64,000 nucleotides of DNA from Pseudochrobactrum asaccharolyticum (GCF_003314995.1 NZ_QNRH01000010.1:34018-98017); one strand, 5' to 3'; shown: positions 13,026 to 24,030, numbered from the stretch's first letter. Notes: a model not told the origin generated them from the sequence alone. Numbers and translations are program-made.

Positions 13026-13197
13026 CTGCGGGAGAGAGCCGGTAACGGCCACCGAAGGGGAAATCGCCCGAAATCTCTCAGGTACCAAGAACCGCAGATC
13101 AGCAAGGCAACTCTGGAAAGTCGGGGGAAACTCCGCGCCGAAGGTGTAAGTAAGTCTCTACAGGCTTGCGAGTCTCTCAGGCTTCCGACAGAGGGGT
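13026..13197 (+). ncRNA. tandem glycine riboswitch
   Basis: Two consecutive glycine aptamers are readable. The first has GGGAGAG near 13030, the ACCGAAGGGG core at 13051-13060 and CTCTCAGGTACC. The second has CTCTGGAAAG, the CGCCGAAGG core at 13136-13144 and CTCTCAGGCTTCCGACAGAGG. The two are joined by a short linker around 13090-13110. It sits 56 bases before gcvT. Glycine binding is known to switch on gcv operons of this arrangement. A hairpin at 13211-13224 (TCCGCTTTCGCGGA) may belong to the expression platform. Confidence 0.9.
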
Positions 13198-13252
13198 ACA
13201 TTCATAGCTCTCCGCTTTCGCGGAAGGCTGACGTGTGTCTCTGGAGTGAAAA

Positions 13253-14368
13253 ATGGGCGATACAACTTCTTTAAAAACGCTTCCGTTGGAAGAACTACAT
13301 ATTGCATCCGGCGCCCGCTTTGGCGGCTTTGCCGGTTGGAACATGCCGCTGACCTATCCGCTCGGCGTGATGAAAGAGCATGTTCATACACGTGAACAGG
13401 CTGGTCTGTTTGACATCTCGCATATGAAACTCATTGAAGTTTCAGGTAGCGATGCTGCTGCTTTGTTTGCAAAGCTGTGCCCGATTGATGTTACCAAGCT
13501 CAATGAAGGCCAGTCGAAATATACATTCCTGATGAATGATGACGCAGGCATTATTGATGACCTGATCGTAACCCGTCTGGGTGACGAGCGTTTCATGATC
13601 GTCGCCAATGCCGGTAATGCCGATATTGATGTTGCGCATTTCCAGAAAGCAGCAAGCGCGCTGAACTGCACTGTTACGCCGCTTGACCGCGTTCTGCTGG
13701 CCATTCAGGGCCCGCAGGCTGCTGATGTCATGAAGAGCCTCGCTTCTGATCTCGGTTTCAGCGTTGAAGAGCTGAAATTCATGCACGGTTTTGAACCGAA
13801 ACAGGGCTGGTTCGTTACCCGCTCCGGTTATACCGGCGAAGACGGTTTTGAAATTGCTGCCCCGATCGGCGATGCACAGTTTCTGGCAAAAGCACTGCTG
13901 GGCGATGCCCGCGTTGCATGGATCGGCCTTGCTGCCCGCGATAGCTTGCGTCTTGAAGCCGGTCTTTGCCTGCATGGTCAGGACATTACTGAGACCATTG
14001 ATCCGGTTTCTGCCGGTCTGACATGGGCAATCACCAAAGCAGTGCGCGAAACGGCCGCTTTCCCTGCCGCCGCTAAAGTTCTGGAACTGATTGCTAACGG
14101 CCCTGAAAAGCGCCGCGTCGGCATCAAGCCGGAAGGCCGTCAGCCGGTTCGCGCCGGTACCAAACTGTTTGATGAAGCCGGCAGCGAAGTCGGTGAAATC
14201 ACATCCGGCGGCTTCGGCCCTTCAGCCGGTTTCCCTGTTGCCATGGGTTATGTCAGAGCTGATCTGAAAGAACCGGGCACACGTCTTTTTGCGGAAGTCC
14301 GCGGCAATAAAGTGCCTGTAGACGTCCATACACTTCCATTTACCCAACCTCGCTATCACAAAGGATAA
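13253..14368 (+). CDS. gcvT: glycine cleavage system T protein (aminomethyltransferase)
   Basis: The 371-residue T protein transfers the aminomethyl carbon from the H protein lipoyl arm to tetrahydrofolate, releasing ammonia. It shows the usual front ([20 protein letters not shown]), the [12 protein letters not shown] segment, the [10 protein letters not shown] motif of the folate site and the C-terminal [15 protein letters not shown] lies 7 bases before the ATG. It follows a tandem glycine riboswitch and starts a gcvT-gcvH-gcvP operon with 4-base and 3-base gaps. Confidence 0.97.
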   Translation: MGDTTSLKTLPLEELHIASGARFGGFAGWNMPLTYPLGVMKEHVHTREQAGLFDISHMKLIEVSGSDAAALFAKLCPIDVTKLNEGQSKYTFLMNDDAGIIDDLIVTRLGDERFMIVANAGNADIDVAHFQKAASALNCTVTPLDRVLLAIQGPQAADVMKSLASDLGFSVEELKFMHGFEPKQGWFVTRSGYTGEDGFEIAAPIGDAQFLAKALLGDARVAWIGLAARDSLRLEAGLCLHGQDITETIDPVSAGLTWAITKAVRETAAFPAAAKVLELIANGPEKRRVGIKPEGRQPVRAGTKLFDEAGSEVGEITSGGFGPSAGFPVAMGYVRADLKEPGTRLFAEVRGNKVPVDVHTLPFTQPRYHKG

Positions 14369-14372
14369 TCGC

Positions 14373-14741
14373 ATGCCTAAAATCTTTTTTACCGAAGATC
14401 ATGAATGGCTCAGCGTTGAAGGCGACATTGCAACTGTCGGCATCACCAACCACGCTCAGGAACAGCTCGGCGACCTCGTTTTCGTAGAACTGCCTGAAGT
14501 TGAGCGCGTTGTGGAAAAAGGCGAAGCCATTGTTGTGGTTGAGTCTGTGAAAGCTGCATCCGATGTGTATGCACCGCTTAACGGTGAAGTCATTGAAATC
14601 AACGAAGAACTCAATGGCAATCCAGCGCTCGTCAACAGCGCGGCAGAAGGTGAAGGCTGGCTGTGGAAGATGAAAATCTCCGATGCAGGTCAGCTCGAAG
14701 GTCTGCTCGACGCTGCCGGTTATCAGGCACTGGTTGGCTAA
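14373..14741 (+). CDS. gcvH: glycine cleavage system H protein
   Basis: The 122-residue lipoyl carrier shuttles the methylamine group between the P, T and L proteins. The lipoylation lysine lies in [16 protein letters not shown] (Lys65). The [20 protein letters not shown] front is standard. AAGGATA precedes the ATG. Length and order match the family; gcvP follows directly. Confidence 0.97.
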   Translation: MPKIFFTEDHEWLSVEGDIATVGITNHAQEQLGDLVFVELPEVERVVEKGEAIVVVESVKAASDVYAPLNGEVIEINEELNGNPALVNSAAEGEGWLWKMKISDAGQLEGLLDAAGYQALVG

Positions 14742-14744
14742 ATC

Positions 14745-17549
14745 ATGGCAGCATCATCACTTCCGTTTGTAGAGCGCCATATCGGCCCTCGCGCCAGTGA
14801 ACAGCAGGAAATGCTGTCGGCGCTTGGTCTGCCGTCGCTGGACGCTCTGATCAGTCAGGCCGTGCCGCAGTCAATTCGTCTTGACCGCGCACTCAACCTG
14901 CCTGCTCCGCTCGATGAAGCCGCAGCTCTCAGTGAGCTGTCCGGCATTATGGGTCACAACGTGGTTGCCAAAAGCTTCTACGGTGCGGGCTATCACGGCA
15001 CCCATGTGCCGCCGGTTATTCAGCGCAACCTGTTTGAAAATCCGGCATGGTACACAGCCTATACACCATATCAGGCTGAAATCAGTCAGGGCCGCCTTGA
15101 GTTGCTGTTCAACTTCCAAACGCTGGTAACAGAGCTGACCGGCCTGCCGGTTGCCTGCGCATCGCTGCTGGATGAAGCAACTGCCGTTGCTGAAGCTGTT
15201 GGCATTGCTTACCGTCATCACCGCGAAAAGCGTCCGAAAATGGTGATTGCCGGTGAGTTGCACCCGCAGACGCTGGATGTTCTGAACACCCGTGCGGAAC
15301 CGCATGGTATGATCATTGAAGTTGGCGGCGAAGTGGATACCACAACCGCTGCGGTGATCATTCCTTGGCCGGATACACGCGGCGTTTACGGTGATTTCAC
15401 CCGTATTATCGCCAGCGCCAAACAGACCGGCGCTCTGGTTGTGGCCGTTGCCGATCCTCTGGCACTGACCATCACCCAGTCTCCGGGCTCATGGGGCGCC
15501 GATATTGCTGTCGGTTCCATGCAGCGCTACGGCGTACCAATGGGTAATGGTGGTCCTCACGCTGCTTATCTCGGCGTGAAAGAAAACCTCACCCGTATCA
15601 TTCCGGGCCGGATCGTTGGTCAGTCGCTCGATGCGCATGGCCGTCCGGCCTATCGTCTGGCACTGCAGACCCGCGAACAGCATATTCGTCGTGATAAAGC
15701 GACATCGAATATCTGTACCGCTCAGGCACTGCTGGCCAATATGGCTGCATCTTATGCAATCTGGCACGGTCCTAAAGGCCTGCAGGCTATTGCTGATGCC
15801 GTTCATGCGATCACTGCCCGCTTTGCAGCCTCGCTGAAAGCTGCCGGTTTTGAACTGGCCGGTGAACAGCTGTTTGATACAGTGACTGTAACTGTTAAAG
15901 GCAAAGCACAGGATTATGCTGACAAGGCTCTGGCAGGCGACCGCCTGATCCGCGTCATTGATGCTGATACTGTGTCTGTCACTTTCGATGAAACCTCGCT
16001 GGAAGATGATTATCTGGCTCTGGTTGCATTGTTTGGTGCGAAGCCTGTTGAAAAAGCTGCCCGTCTGTTGCCGGATGCCCCGCGTGACGAACATTTCCTG
16101 ACACAGGCTGCATTCCACAGCTATCGTTCAGAAACCGAAATGATGCGTTTCCTGCGCAAATTGGCAGACAAGGATCTGGCGCTTGACCGTGCGATGATCC
16201 CGCTCGGTTCCTGCACCATGAAGCTCAATGCTGCTGCTGAAATGATGCCGGTCTCATGGCCGACAGTCGGTGGTCTGCATCCTTTTGCGCCACAGGCGCA
16301 TCTGGAAGGCTACAAGGTTCTGACCGATAACCTCGAAGCATGGCTTTGCGAAGTAACCGGTTTTGACGCTGTATCCCTGCAGCCAAATGCCGGTAGTCAG
16401 GGCGAATATGCCGGTCTTCTGGCAATCCGCCGCTATCACCGCGCCAATGGCGATGAGAACCGCAATATCTGCCTTATCCCGTCTTCCGCACACGGTACTA
16501 ATCCGGCCAGTGCGCAGATGGCAGGCATGAAAGTGGTTGTCGTCAACTGTCTCGAAGACGGTGACATTGATGTGGCCGATCTGAAAGCCAAGGCAGAACA
16601 GTATCGTGATACGCTGTCAGCGCTGATGATCACCTATCCGTCCACCCACGGTGTGTTTGAAGAAACCATCCGTGAAATCTGCACAATCATTCATGCGAAT
16701 GGCGGTCAGGTTTACTTCGACGGTGCCAACCTCAATGCGCTGGTTGGTCTGGCACGTCCTGCCGATATCGGTGCTGACGTTTGCCATATGAACCTGCATA
16801 AAACTTTCTGCATTCCGCATGGCGGCGGCGGTCCGGGCATTGGTCCGATCGGCGTTGGCGCACATCTGGCACCATTCCTGCCAGGTCACGTGAATGCAGG
16901 CAGCGACAATGCGGTTTCCGCTGCACCATTCGGCAGTGCGTCTATCCTCGTTATCACATGGATGTATATCCGTATGATGGGCGGCGCCGGTCTGAAAAAT
17001 GCAACAGAAGTGGCCATTCTCAATGCGAACTACATTGCTGAGCGCCTGAAGGATCATTATCCGATCCTTTATACCGGTGCGAACAATCGCGTTGCGCATG
17101 AGTGCATCGTTGACACCCGCGTGTTGAAAGACAAAGCCGGTGTGACCGTTGAAGATGTTGCCAAGCGTCTGATCGACTATGGCTTCCACGCCCCGACCAT
17201 GTCATGGCCGGTTGCCGGTACGCTGATGGTTGAACCGACTGAATCCGAATCCAAGGCTGAAGTGGATCGTCTTTGTGACGCTATGATCTCCATCGCCAAA
17301 GAAGCGGCTAAGGTTGAAGCCGGTGAGTGGCCGCAGGACGACAATCCGCTGGCGAATGCACCGCATACCGTTGCTGACACCATGCTCGACGACTGGAAAC
17401 ATCCGTATTCCCGCAAGGAAGCAGCCTTCCCTGCGAAAAATATGGATCCGGCCTCCAAATATTGGGCTCCGGTATCGCGCATCGACAACGTAGGCGGCGA
17501 CCGCAATCTGGTTTGCTCCTGCCCGCCGATGGATGCTTATACAGACTAA
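14745..17549 (+). CDS. gcvP: glycine dehydrogenase (decarboxylating), P protein
   Basis: The 934-residue single-chain P protein decarboxylates glycine with PLP and hands the aminomethyl group to GcvH. The PLP lysine is Lys686 in [16 protein letters not shown]; the glycine-rich loop after it is characteristic. The N-terminal half begins [17 protein letters not shown] as usual. The fourth component (L protein) is not in the window. A strong terminator at 17557-17588 ends the operon. Confidence 0.97.
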   Translation: MAASSLPFVERHIGPRASEQQEMLSALGLPSLDALISQAVPQSIRLDRALNLPAPLDEAAALSELSGIMGHNVVAKSFYGAGYHGTHVPPVIQRNLFENPAWYTAYTPYQAEISQGRLELLFNFQTLVTELTGLPVACASLLDEATAVAEAVGIAYRHHREKRPKMVIAGELHPQTLDVLNTRAEPHGMIIEVGGEVDTTTAAVIIPWPDTRGVYGDFTRIIASAKQTGALVVAVADPLALTITQSPGSWGADIAVGSMQRYGVPMGNGGPHAAYLGVKENLTRIIPGRIVGQSLDAHGRPAYRLALQTREQHIRRDKATSNICTAQALLANMAASYAIWHGPKGLQAIADAVHAITARFAASLKAAGFELAGEQLFDTVTVTVKGKAQDYADKALAGDRLIRVIDADTVSVTFDETSLEDDYLALVALFGAKPVEKAARLLPDAPRDEHFLTQAAFHSYRSETEMMRFLRKLADKDLALDRAMIPLGSCTMKLNAAAEMMPVSWPTVGGLHPFAPQAHLEGYKVLTDNLEAWLCEVTGFDAVSLQPNAGSQGEYAGLLAIRRYHRANGDENRNICLIPSSAHGTNPASAQMAGMKVVVVNCLEDGDIDVADLKAKAEQYRDTLSALMITYPSTHGVFEETIREICTIIHANGGQVYFDGANLNALVGLARPADIGADVCHMNLHKTFCIPHGGGGPGIGPIGVGAHLAPFLPGHVNAGSDNAVSAAPFGSASILVITWMYIRMMGGAGLKNATEVAILNANYIAERLKDHYPILYTGANNRVAHECIVDTRVLKDKAGVTVEDVAKRLIDYGFHAPTMSWPVAGTLMVEPTESESKAEVDRLCDAMISIAKEAAKVEAGEWPQDDNPLANAPHTVADTMLDDWKHPYSRKEAAFPAKNMDPASKYWAPVSRIDNVGGDRNLVCSCPPMDAYTD

Positions 17550-17556
17550 AATAATC

Positions 17557-17588
17557 AAAAGGCCCTGATGAAAATCAGGGCCTTTTTT
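17557..17588 (+). terminator. terminator of gcvTHP
   Basis: AAGGCCCTGAT and ATCAGGGCCTT form a long stem around GAAA, followed by six T. Confidence 0.9.
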
Positions 17589-17818
17589 GTTGCCTGCCCA
17601 GCCATGGGAAGCAAATTCAACTCACAGCTTATGCGACATTAGTCTAACCTTATGCAAATTTTGCTTTCACTCGCAAGCACACAGGAGTAATCGCTCAGGG
17701 TGTTTGTCTGTGCGAAGGAATCATTGCGCACCGGCACACATGCAGAAAACAAAAACAGAATATTTTCTTGGATTTAGGAGGGGAAATATTCTGGCAGATG
17801 AATTGTGAGGCATACTGA

Positions 17819-19210
17819 ATGGATACTGCATCCGGGCGCACGCATTCCCACGAGGAAGAGCCCCATCTCGCCCGTAATCTCAAAAACCGCCACTTGCAGC
17901 TGATCGCCATCGGCGGCGCTATCGGTACCGGTCTTTTCATGGGGTCGGGCAAAACAATTTCACTCGCAGGCCCTTCGATCCTGCTCGTCTATGCGATTAT
18001 CGGCTTTATGCTGTTTTTCGTTATGCGTGCATTGGGCGAATTGCTGCTGTCCAATCTGAACTACCGTTCTTTTGCTGATTTTGCCGGTGACTATCTCGGC
18101 TCATGGGCACAGTTTTTTACCGGCTGGACCTATTGGCTATGCTGGATCGTAACCGGTATTGCCGATGTGGTGGCCGTTGCAGGCTATATGTCGTTCTGGT
18201 TCCCTGAACTGGCATTGTGGGTTCCTGCCCTCGGCCTGATTATTGCTCTGGTAGCACTCAACCTGCCAAATGTGCGCAATTTCGGTGAAATTGAATTCTG
18301 GTTTGCACTGATCAAGATCGTGGCGATTGTCGCGCTGATCATCACCGGCGTTATCATGCTGACATCCGGCTATACATCGCCAAACGGCACAGCGGCTTCT
18401 GTCTCCCATTTGTGGGATCAGGGCGGCTTCTTCCCGAACGGTTTCTTCGGCTTTGTCGCCGGTTTCCAGATCGCGGTTTTTGCTTTTGTTGGTATTGAGC
18501 TTGTTGGCACTGCGGCCGCAGAAACCGAAAATCCGGAACGCAACCTGCCAAAGGCGATCAACTCGATCCCTGTGCGCATTGTTCTGTTTTATCTCGGTTC
18601 GCTCTTCGTCATCATGACCGTGATGCCGTGGAACCAGGTTGACCCGTCAAGCAGTCCGTTTGTGGCTATGTTCTCGCTGGCAGGCCTCGGCATTGCCGCG
18701 CATGTTGTGAACTTCGTGGTACTGACCTCTGCGGCTTCCAGTGCAAACTCCGGAATCTACTCGACATCGCGTATGATTTTTGGTCTGGCAAGCTATGCGC
18801 TGGCACCAAAAACACTGGGCAAGCTGAACCATCGTAAAGTGCCGGTCAATGCGCTGTTTTTCTCCTGCACATTCCTGCTCGCAGGTGTTGTGCTGCTTTA
18901 TGCAGGACAGAGCATTATTGAAGCTTTCACGATTGTAACCACAATTTCGGCACTGCTGTTTATCTTTGTCTGGTCGATCATTTTGGCATCTTACGTGCAG
19001 TATCGCCGTAAGCGTCCTGATCTCCATGCAAAATCAAACTTCAAAATGCCGGGTGGTTATGCCGCTGTGGCTATGGTGTTTGCGTTCTTTGCTTTCATCC
19101 TCTGGGCACTGGCACAGCAGGCTGATACGGCACAGGCTTTGCTGATTACACCGGTCTGGTTCGTCCTGCTGGCCGTGATCTATTTCTTCATCGCGAAGAA
19201 AAGAGCTTAA
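17819..19210 (+). CDS. cycA: D-serine/D-alanine/glycine:proton symporter
   Basis: The 463-residue APC-superfamily permease closely follows the E. coli CycA pattern throughout: RNLKNRHLQLIAIGGAIGTG, LFMGSGKTISLAGPS, VMRALGELLLSNL, and FAGFQIAVFAF-type helices with VGIELVGTAAAETENPE. About twelve membrane segments are present. CycA imports glycine, D-alanine, D-serine and D-cycloserine. Placement right after gcvTHP pairs glycine uptake with glycine breakdown, although a terminator separates the two and no riboswitch precedes cycA. Confidence 0.92.
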   Translation: MDTASGRTHSHEEEPHLARNLKNRHLQLIAIGGAIGTGLFMGSGKTISLAGPSILLVYAIIGFMLFFVMRALGELLLSNLNYRSFADFAGDYLGSWAQFFTGWTYWLCWIVTGIADVVAVAGYMSFWFPELALWVPALGLIIALVALNLPNVRNFGEIEFWFALIKIVAIVALIITGVIMLTSGYTSPNGTAASVSHLWDQGGFFPNGFFGFVAGFQIAVFAFVGIELVGTAAAETENPERNLPKAINSIPVRIVLFYLGSLFVIMTVMPWNQVDPSSSPFVAMFSLAGLGIAAHVVNFVVLTSAASSANSGIYSTSRMIFGLASYALAPKTLGKLNHRKVPVNALFFSCTFLLAGVVLLYAGQSIIEAFTIVTTISALLFIFVWSIILASYVQYRRKRPDLHAKSNFKMPGGYAAVAMVFAFFAFILWALAQQADTAQALLITPVWFVLLAVIYFFIAKKRA

Positions 19211-19220
19211 AGAAACTGAA

Positions 19221-19247
19221 AAGGCCACTCATCAGAGTGGCCTTTTT
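19221..19247. terminator. bidirectional terminator between cycA and lrgB
   Basis: AAGGCCACTC and GAGTGGCCTT (loop ATCA) with T-runs on both strands serve two convergent genes. Confidence 0.85.
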
Positions 19248-19249
19248 CA

Positions 19250-19963
19250 TTACAGCAAAATCCAGCGAATCATCGGCGCGGCAAAAACATTGACCAGCCC
19301 GACCAGCACCATCACCAATCCGGCAATAGTACCCTCTTCCTGACCGATCTGCTGGGCTTTGGCCACGCCTGCGCCATGGGCACCCATGCCAAACAAGGCA
19401 CCACGTGCAAGACCGGACTTCAATGGCAGAAAGCGCCATAAAGTATCGCCGAGCGCTGCACCGATAACACCGGTGACCACCACAAACAGAGCTGTCAGGT
19501 TGGGAATACCGCCAATATCTTCCGACAAAGCCATCGCAAAAGGTGATGTCACCGAGCGCGGCAGCAGGCTGAGACGTAGGCTGCCATCAAGACTGAGCAG
19601 ACTTGCCAAGCCCCATGCCGAGAAAATGGCAACGGAACTACCGACCAGAACACCAAACATCAGGACCGGCCAATATTGCCGGATTGTCGCTCTCTGTTCA
19701 TAAATCGGCACCGCAAAAGCTACAGTTGCCGGTCCCAGCAGCATCACCAGCCAATGGGTCGCGCTGTTATATTCGGCATAAGATGTGCGGAACAGCAGAA
19801 CAGCAGCGATCAGCAAAATCGGCGCAGCAATGAGTGGTGAGAACCAGAAACGCGGCCAGCGGCGATAGAGCTTCTTCGCCAGCAGATAGAACAGGATTGT
19901 GGCTGTAGACCAAAGCAACATCATCCAAAGTGCAGGTGTTAAATAATCCTCTAATCCGCTCAT
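19250..19963 (-). CDS. lrgB: LrgB-family membrane protein
   Basis: The 237-residue protein has the LrgB/CidB membrane fold with seven or so helices. The SLLPRSVTSPFAMALSEDIGG segment and the ARGALFGMGAHGAGVAKA motif near the end are diagnostic. LrgAB and CidAB act in murein hydrolase control and, in several bacteria, in pyruvate or glycolate export and import. It is coupled to lrgA by a 4-base overlap. Confidence 0.9.
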   Translation of the reverse strand: MSGLEDYLTPALWMMLLWSTATILFYLLAKKLYRRWPRFWFSPLIAAPILLIAAVLLFRTSYAEYNSATHWLVMLLGPATVAFAVPIYEQRATIRQYWPVLMFGVLVGSSVAIFSAWGLASLLSLDGSLRLSLLPRSVTSPFAMALSEDIGGIPNLTALFVVVTGVIGAALGDTLWRFLPLKSGLARGALFGMGAHGAGVAKAQQIGQEEGTIAGLVMVLVGLVNVFAAPMIRWILL

Positions 19964-20379
19964 GATGAATGCCTCATTTTCTGCAAATGACGGCTCAGAC
20001 GCAAACCTGCTTCAACGGCTAATGCGGTAGAAATCATCACGATTACAGTACCAAACAAAATAACGGCCAGAATTTTCAAACCCAACAGGCCGAAAAACTC
20101 ATGATGATCAAGCACCGCAAGAACTGCGGGAATAAAGAACAGCAGCATTTCTGCCAGATACCACTGCGCACCGCGGCGTACAGTCAGCAGGTTCATGCCG
20201 CCGGTTATCAGCAATATAAATAACAAGAACAGACCAACTACACTGCCGGGCACCGGCATATGAGTTACTCTGACAATACCCTCACCCAAAGCCCAGAAAC
20301 CGGCGATCAATGCGATCTGGCCGATCCGGCTGCTTTGCACCCAATGACGGACTCCTCCCGACAGTTGAGCTGGAGACAT
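19960..20379 (-). CDS. lrgA: LrgA/CidA-family holin-like protein
   Basis: A 139-residue membrane protein of the LrgA/CidA family, with four hydrophobic segments. HMPVPGSVVGLFLLFILL (residues 40-57) is the core family motif, followed by AEMLLFFIPAVLAVLDHHEF. It is the first gene of an lrgA-lrgB pair and faces a LysR-type regulator, as in many bacteria. Holin-like activity is proposed for the family but debated. Confidence 0.88.
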   Translation of the reverse strand: MSPAQLSGGVRHWVQSSRIGQIALIAGFWALGEGIVRVTHMPVPGSVVGLFLLFILLITGGMNLLTVRRGAQWYLAEMLLFFIPAVLAVLDHHEFFGLLGLKILAVILFGTVIVMISTALAVEAGLRLSRHLQKMRHSS

Positions 20380-20486
20380 TTTATGGGACTCTTTTCATGC
20401 AAAATTAATTTCCTCTCTTATACGCCATGATCAATCATGATAAAAATGAATTGATTGAATAGAAATAAGTCCAAAAGGGAATGGCA

Positions 20487-21365
20487 ATGGAGCTACGCAC
20501 ATTACGGATCTTCACTGAGGTTGTCCGGCAAGGCGGGTTCACGCAGGCCGCCAAAACGGTTTTTCTGACCCAGTCTGCCGTGAGTAAGGCCGTGCGTCAG
20601 CTTGAGGACGAACTCGGCCTGACATTGCTCGACCGCAACGGCCATAAATCTGTGATGACTGATGCGGGGCAAGTCGTTTATCAGCGTGCTTTACGCATAC
20701 TGGCTGAGCAGGATGATCTCAAAACCGAACTTGCGGAACTGCAAGGTCTGACCAAAGGCGCATTGCGCCTCGGCCTGCCGCCAATCGGCAGTGATGCACT
20801 GTTTGCACCAATGTTTGCGATTTACCGTCGTCTTTATCCCGGCATTGATATTCATCTGGTCGAGCATGGCAGTAAAAAACTCGAAGATATGGTGCTGAGC
20901 GGCGAGGTTGATCTTGGCGCATCCCTGCTGCCAGCACCCGATGAATTCGACTGGCAGAATGTACGCAAAGAACCGATTGACGTGCTGATACCGGCATCCC
21001 ATGAACTTGCCGGTCAACCGCAGATCGCGATCAAACAATTACAGGATATGCCGTTCATCTTGTTTGACAGTGCCTTTGCGCTCAATCCGATTATTATCAA
21101 TGCCTGTCAAAGTCAGGGCTTTATGCCGTCAGTGACCGCGCGTTCCAGCCAGATCAATTTTATCATTGAACTGGTTCATGCGGGGCTGGGAATCGGTTTT
21201 CTCCCGCGCCTCATTGCCGAGCAGCGGGTACGCGACGGTGTCCGGCATATTACGCTGACAGAACCCGATCTGTCATGGGACATGGCATGGGTCTGGCGGC
21301 GGGGTGCTTATCTGTCTCATGCCGCGCGCGCATGGCTTGAACTCGCAGCCCGTTTTCAGCACTAA
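20487..21365 (+). CDS. LysR-family regulator of lrgAB (CidR/YwbI-like)
   Basis: The 292-residue protein has an N-terminal winged helix-turn-helix (LRIFTEVVRQGGFTQAAKTV, then LTQSAVSKAVRQLEDELG) and a C-terminal substrate-binding-like domain (LRLGLPPIGSDALFAPM onwards). ATG 20487 is chosen because AAGGGA sits 6 bases before it; ATG 20481 is too close to that site. CidR homologues sense acetate or pyruvate-related signals, which may hold here. Its target is inferred from divergence with lrgA. Confidence 0.88.
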   Translation: MELRTLRIFTEVVRQGGFTQAAKTVFLTQSAVSKAVRQLEDELGLTLLDRNGHKSVMTDAGQVVYQRALRILAEQDDLKTELAELQGLTKGALRLGLPPIGSDALFAPMFAIYRRLYPGIDIHLVEHGSKKLEDMVLSGEVDLGASLLPAPDEFDWQNVRKEPIDVLIPASHELAGQPQIAIKQLQDMPFILFDSAFALNPIIINACQSQGFMPSVTARSSQINFIIELVHAGLGIGFLPRLIAEQRVRDGVRHITLTEPDLSWDMAWVWRRGAYLSHAARAWLELAARFQH

Positions 21366-21553
21366 GGTTGCGAACCAAGGATTATTGTCAGGAAATTCAG
21401 GCTCATTCTCAGCATATATTGCTCAAAACAGTCCGCATATCAAAGAGCCTGAAACCAAGTTCATGCATAAAATTCATGACTAAAGTGCAAATAAGGGTTT
21501 GCAGTCTTTGGTCAATGGGCTGAGTATATGGCAACTTTATCGGGAGATACTAA

Positions 21554-22741
21554 ATGAGTGATATGACAAAATTTTCATGGAGCGATCCGTTCCTGCTCGA
21601 TGATCAGCTGTCTGACGATGAACGTATGATCCGCGACTCTGCCGCGGCTTTCGCCAAGAGCGAATTGCTGCCACGCATTGAAGAAGCCTATCTGGAAGAA
21701 GCCGTTCAGCCTGAATTGTTCCGCATGATGGGACAGGCCGGCCTTCTCGGCGTTACCCTGCCGGAAAAATACGGCGCAGCAGAAGCCAACTACGTTTCCT
21801 ACGGTCTGGTCGCGCGCGAAGTCGAGCGCATCGACTCCGGCTATCGTTCGATGATGAGCGTGCAGTCCTCCCTCGTAATCTATCCGATTTTTGCCTATGG
21901 TTCGGAAGAGCAGAAAGACAAATATCTGCCGGGTCTGGTTTCCGGCGAGCTGATCGGTTGCTTTGGTCTGACCGAACCGGATGCCGGTTCTGATCCTGCG
22001 GGCATGAAAACCCGTGCGGAAAAAACCGCAACCGGTTACAAGCTGCACGGTTCGAAAATGTGGATTTCCAACTCCCCGATCGCCGATGTATTCGTGGTCT
22101 GGGCGAAATCCGTTGCTCATGACAATCAGATCCGTGGCTTCGTGCTGGAAAAAGGCATGAAAGGTCTGAGCGCACCGAAAATCGGTGGCAAGCTTTCCCT
22201 GCGTGCATCTGTCACCGGTGAAATCGTTATGGATGGTGTGGAAGTCGGCGAAGATGCACTGCTGCCAAATGTGTCCGGTCTTAAAGGTCCGTTCGGCTGC
22301 CTTAACCGCGCCCGCTATGGTATTTCATGGGGTGTGCTGGGTGCGGCAGAAGATTGCTGGCACCGTGCGCTGCAATATGGTCTGGATCGCAAGCAGTTCA
22401 ATCGTCCGCTGGCACAGACACAGCTTTTCCAGAAGAAGCTGGCTGACATGCAGACAGAAATCACGCTCGGTCTTCAGGGCTCGCTGCGTGTTGGCCGTCT
22501 GATGGACGATCATAAATTTGCGCCGGAAATGATTTCGCTGATGAAGCGTAACAACTGCGGTAAAGCGCTCGACATCGCCCGTCAGGCGCGCGACATGCAC
22601 GGCGGTAATGGTATTCAGATCGAATATCACGTGATGCGTCATTCGCAGAATCTGGAAACAGTGAATACCTATGAAGGTACGCATGATGTTCACGCGCTGA
22701 TCCTCGGCCGTGCGCAGACCGGTCTTCAGGCATTCTTTTAA
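21554..22741 (+). CDS. gcdH: glutaryl-CoA dehydrogenase
   Basis: The 395-residue acyl-CoA dehydrogenase oxidises and decarboxylates glutaryl-CoA to crotonyl-CoA in lysine and tryptophan breakdown. Family-specific features are [17 protein letters not shown] and the C-terminal [17 protein letters not shown] carrying the catalytic Glu374. [11 protein letters not shown] is the flavin-site motif. GGGAGA precedes the ATG. The following CoA-transferase supports glutarate as substrate source. Confidence 0.93.
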   Translation: MSDMTKFSWSDPFLLDDQLSDDERMIRDSAAAFAKSELLPRIEEAYLEEAVQPELFRMMGQAGLLGVTLPEKYGAAEANYVSYGLVAREVERIDSGYRSMMSVQSSLVIYPIFAYGSEEQKDKYLPGLVSGELIGCFGLTEPDAGSDPAGMKTRAEKTATGYKLHGSKMWISNSPIADVFVVWAKSVAHDNQIRGFVLEKGMKGLSAPKIGGKLSLRASVTGEIVMDGVEVGEDALLPNVSGLKGPFGCLNRARYGISWGVLGAAEDCWHRALQYGLDRKQFNRPLAQTQLFQKKLADMQTEITLGLQGSLRVGRLMDDHKFAPEMISLMKRNNCGKALDIARQARDMHGGNGIQIEYHVMRHSQNLETVNTYEGTHDVHALILGRAQTGLQAFF

Positions 22742-22840
22742 TATTCCATAATTGCCCGTTTTCACAGCCTGTACCGGTACGGATTACTCGTCCGGTACAG
22801 GCGCGATGAAAGCGGGTTTTTCATATCCGGAGCAAATCTG

Positions 22841-23983
22841 ATGCAGGCGCCGCTGGAAGGCATTAAAGTTGTTGAACTGGCACGTATTCTTGCAGGGCCG
22901 TGGATCGGCCAGACATTGGCGGATCTCGGTGCCGATGTCATTAAGGTAGAAAGCCCTGAGGGCGATGATACCCGCCAATGGGGACCGCCTTATATTGATG
23001 ACGGCGCAGAACAATCTGCTGCCTATTATCATGCCTGCAATCGTGGCAAGCGCTCGATCACCTGCGATTTTCGTGAAGATGCAGGGCGTGAAACCGTTAT
23101 CAAACTCATCAAAGACGCCGATATCGTTATTGAGAATTTCAAACTCGGCGGTTTGAAGAAATACGGCCTTGATTATGAAACTCTCAAAGCGATCAATCCG
23201 CGACTGATCTATTGTTCCGTCACCGGCTTCGGCCATGACGGGCCTTATGCAGCCCGCGCCGGTTATGATTTCATGATTCAGGGTATGAGCGGCATCATGG
23301 ATATTACCGGTGACCCAAAGGGCGAGCCGCAGAAAATCGGTGTAGCACTGGTTGATATTATCACGGGCCTTTACGGTGTTATCGGTATCCAGTCCGCGCT
23401 GTTACATCGCCAAGCCACCGGCCTCGGTCAGCATATTGATATGTCGCTGTTCGATTGCATGACTGGCGTTCTCGCCAATCAGGCCATGAATTTCCTTGCC
23501 TCCGGCGTTGCACCAAAACGCCTCGGTAATGCCCATCCGAATATCGCACCCTATCAGACATTACCGGTGAAAGACGGCTATTTCATTATCGCTTGCGGGA
23601 ATGACGGGCAGTTTGCCAAGCTCGCTGGCGTCCTTGGCCTGTCTGAACTGGCAGAGGATGAGAAATTCCGCACCAATGCCGCGCGTGTTCGCAACCGCGA
23701 TGAACTGACAGCACTGCTGGAAGCAAAGACCAGTCTCTGGCTGCGGGATGATCTGTTAGCGACATTGGAAAAAATTGCGGTTCCAGCAGGGCCGATCAAT
23801 ACGATTGCTGATGTTTTCAGCGATCCGCAATTTATCGCTCGTCAGATGCGCGTGGATAATCAGGGGGTTCCGGGGTTACGCACACCGCTGAAATTCTCCA
23901 ATGCAGAGCTTAAAACAGGTCTGCGCTCCCCGCGTTTAGGTGAGCATACAGAGGAAATTCTGGCGGAATTAAACGCAAAATAA
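22841..23983 (+). CDS. class III CoA-transferase (CaiB/BaiF), probably succinyl-CoA:glutarate
   Basis: The 380-residue CaiB/BaiF protein starts PLEGIKVVELARILAGPWIGQ and carries the nucleophile Asp172 in GVALVDIITG. It moves CoA between acyl donors. Because it sits 100 bases after gcdH on the same strand, it most likely makes glutaryl-CoA from glutarate, like human SUGCT. That substrate is inference; other dicarboxylates cannot be excluded. GGAG precedes the start, and a strong terminator follows. Confidence 0.88.
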   Translation: MQAPLEGIKVVELARILAGPWIGQTLADLGADVIKVESPEGDDTRQWGPPYIDDGAEQSAAYYHACNRGKRSITCDFREDAGRETVIKLIKDADIVIENFKLGGLKKYGLDYETLKAINPRLIYCSVTGFGHDGPYAARAGYDFMIQGMSGIMDITGDPKGEPQKIGVALVDIITGLYGVIGIQSALLHRQATGLGQHIDMSLFDCMTGVLANQAMNFLASGVAPKRLGNAHPNIAPYQTLPVKDGYFIIACGNDGQFAKLAGVLGLSELAEDEKFRTNAARVRNRDELTALLEAKTSLWLRDDLLATLEKIAVPAGPINTIADVFSDPQFIARQMRVDNQGVPGLRTPLKFSNAELKTGLRSPRLGEHTEEILAELNAK

Positions 23984-24005
23984 TCCCCTCGAATGCCGCA
24001 TTCAG

Positions 24006-24030
24006 AAGGCCGCTTTCAGCGGCCTTTTTT
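24006..24030 (+). terminator. terminator after the CoA-transferase
   Basis: AGGCCGCT and AGCGGCCT around TTC, then six T. Confidence 0.85.

Noticed and set aside
15489..16118. 209-codon minus-strand frame inside gcvP
   Set aside because: Antisense to a highly conserved gene; no domain recognised.
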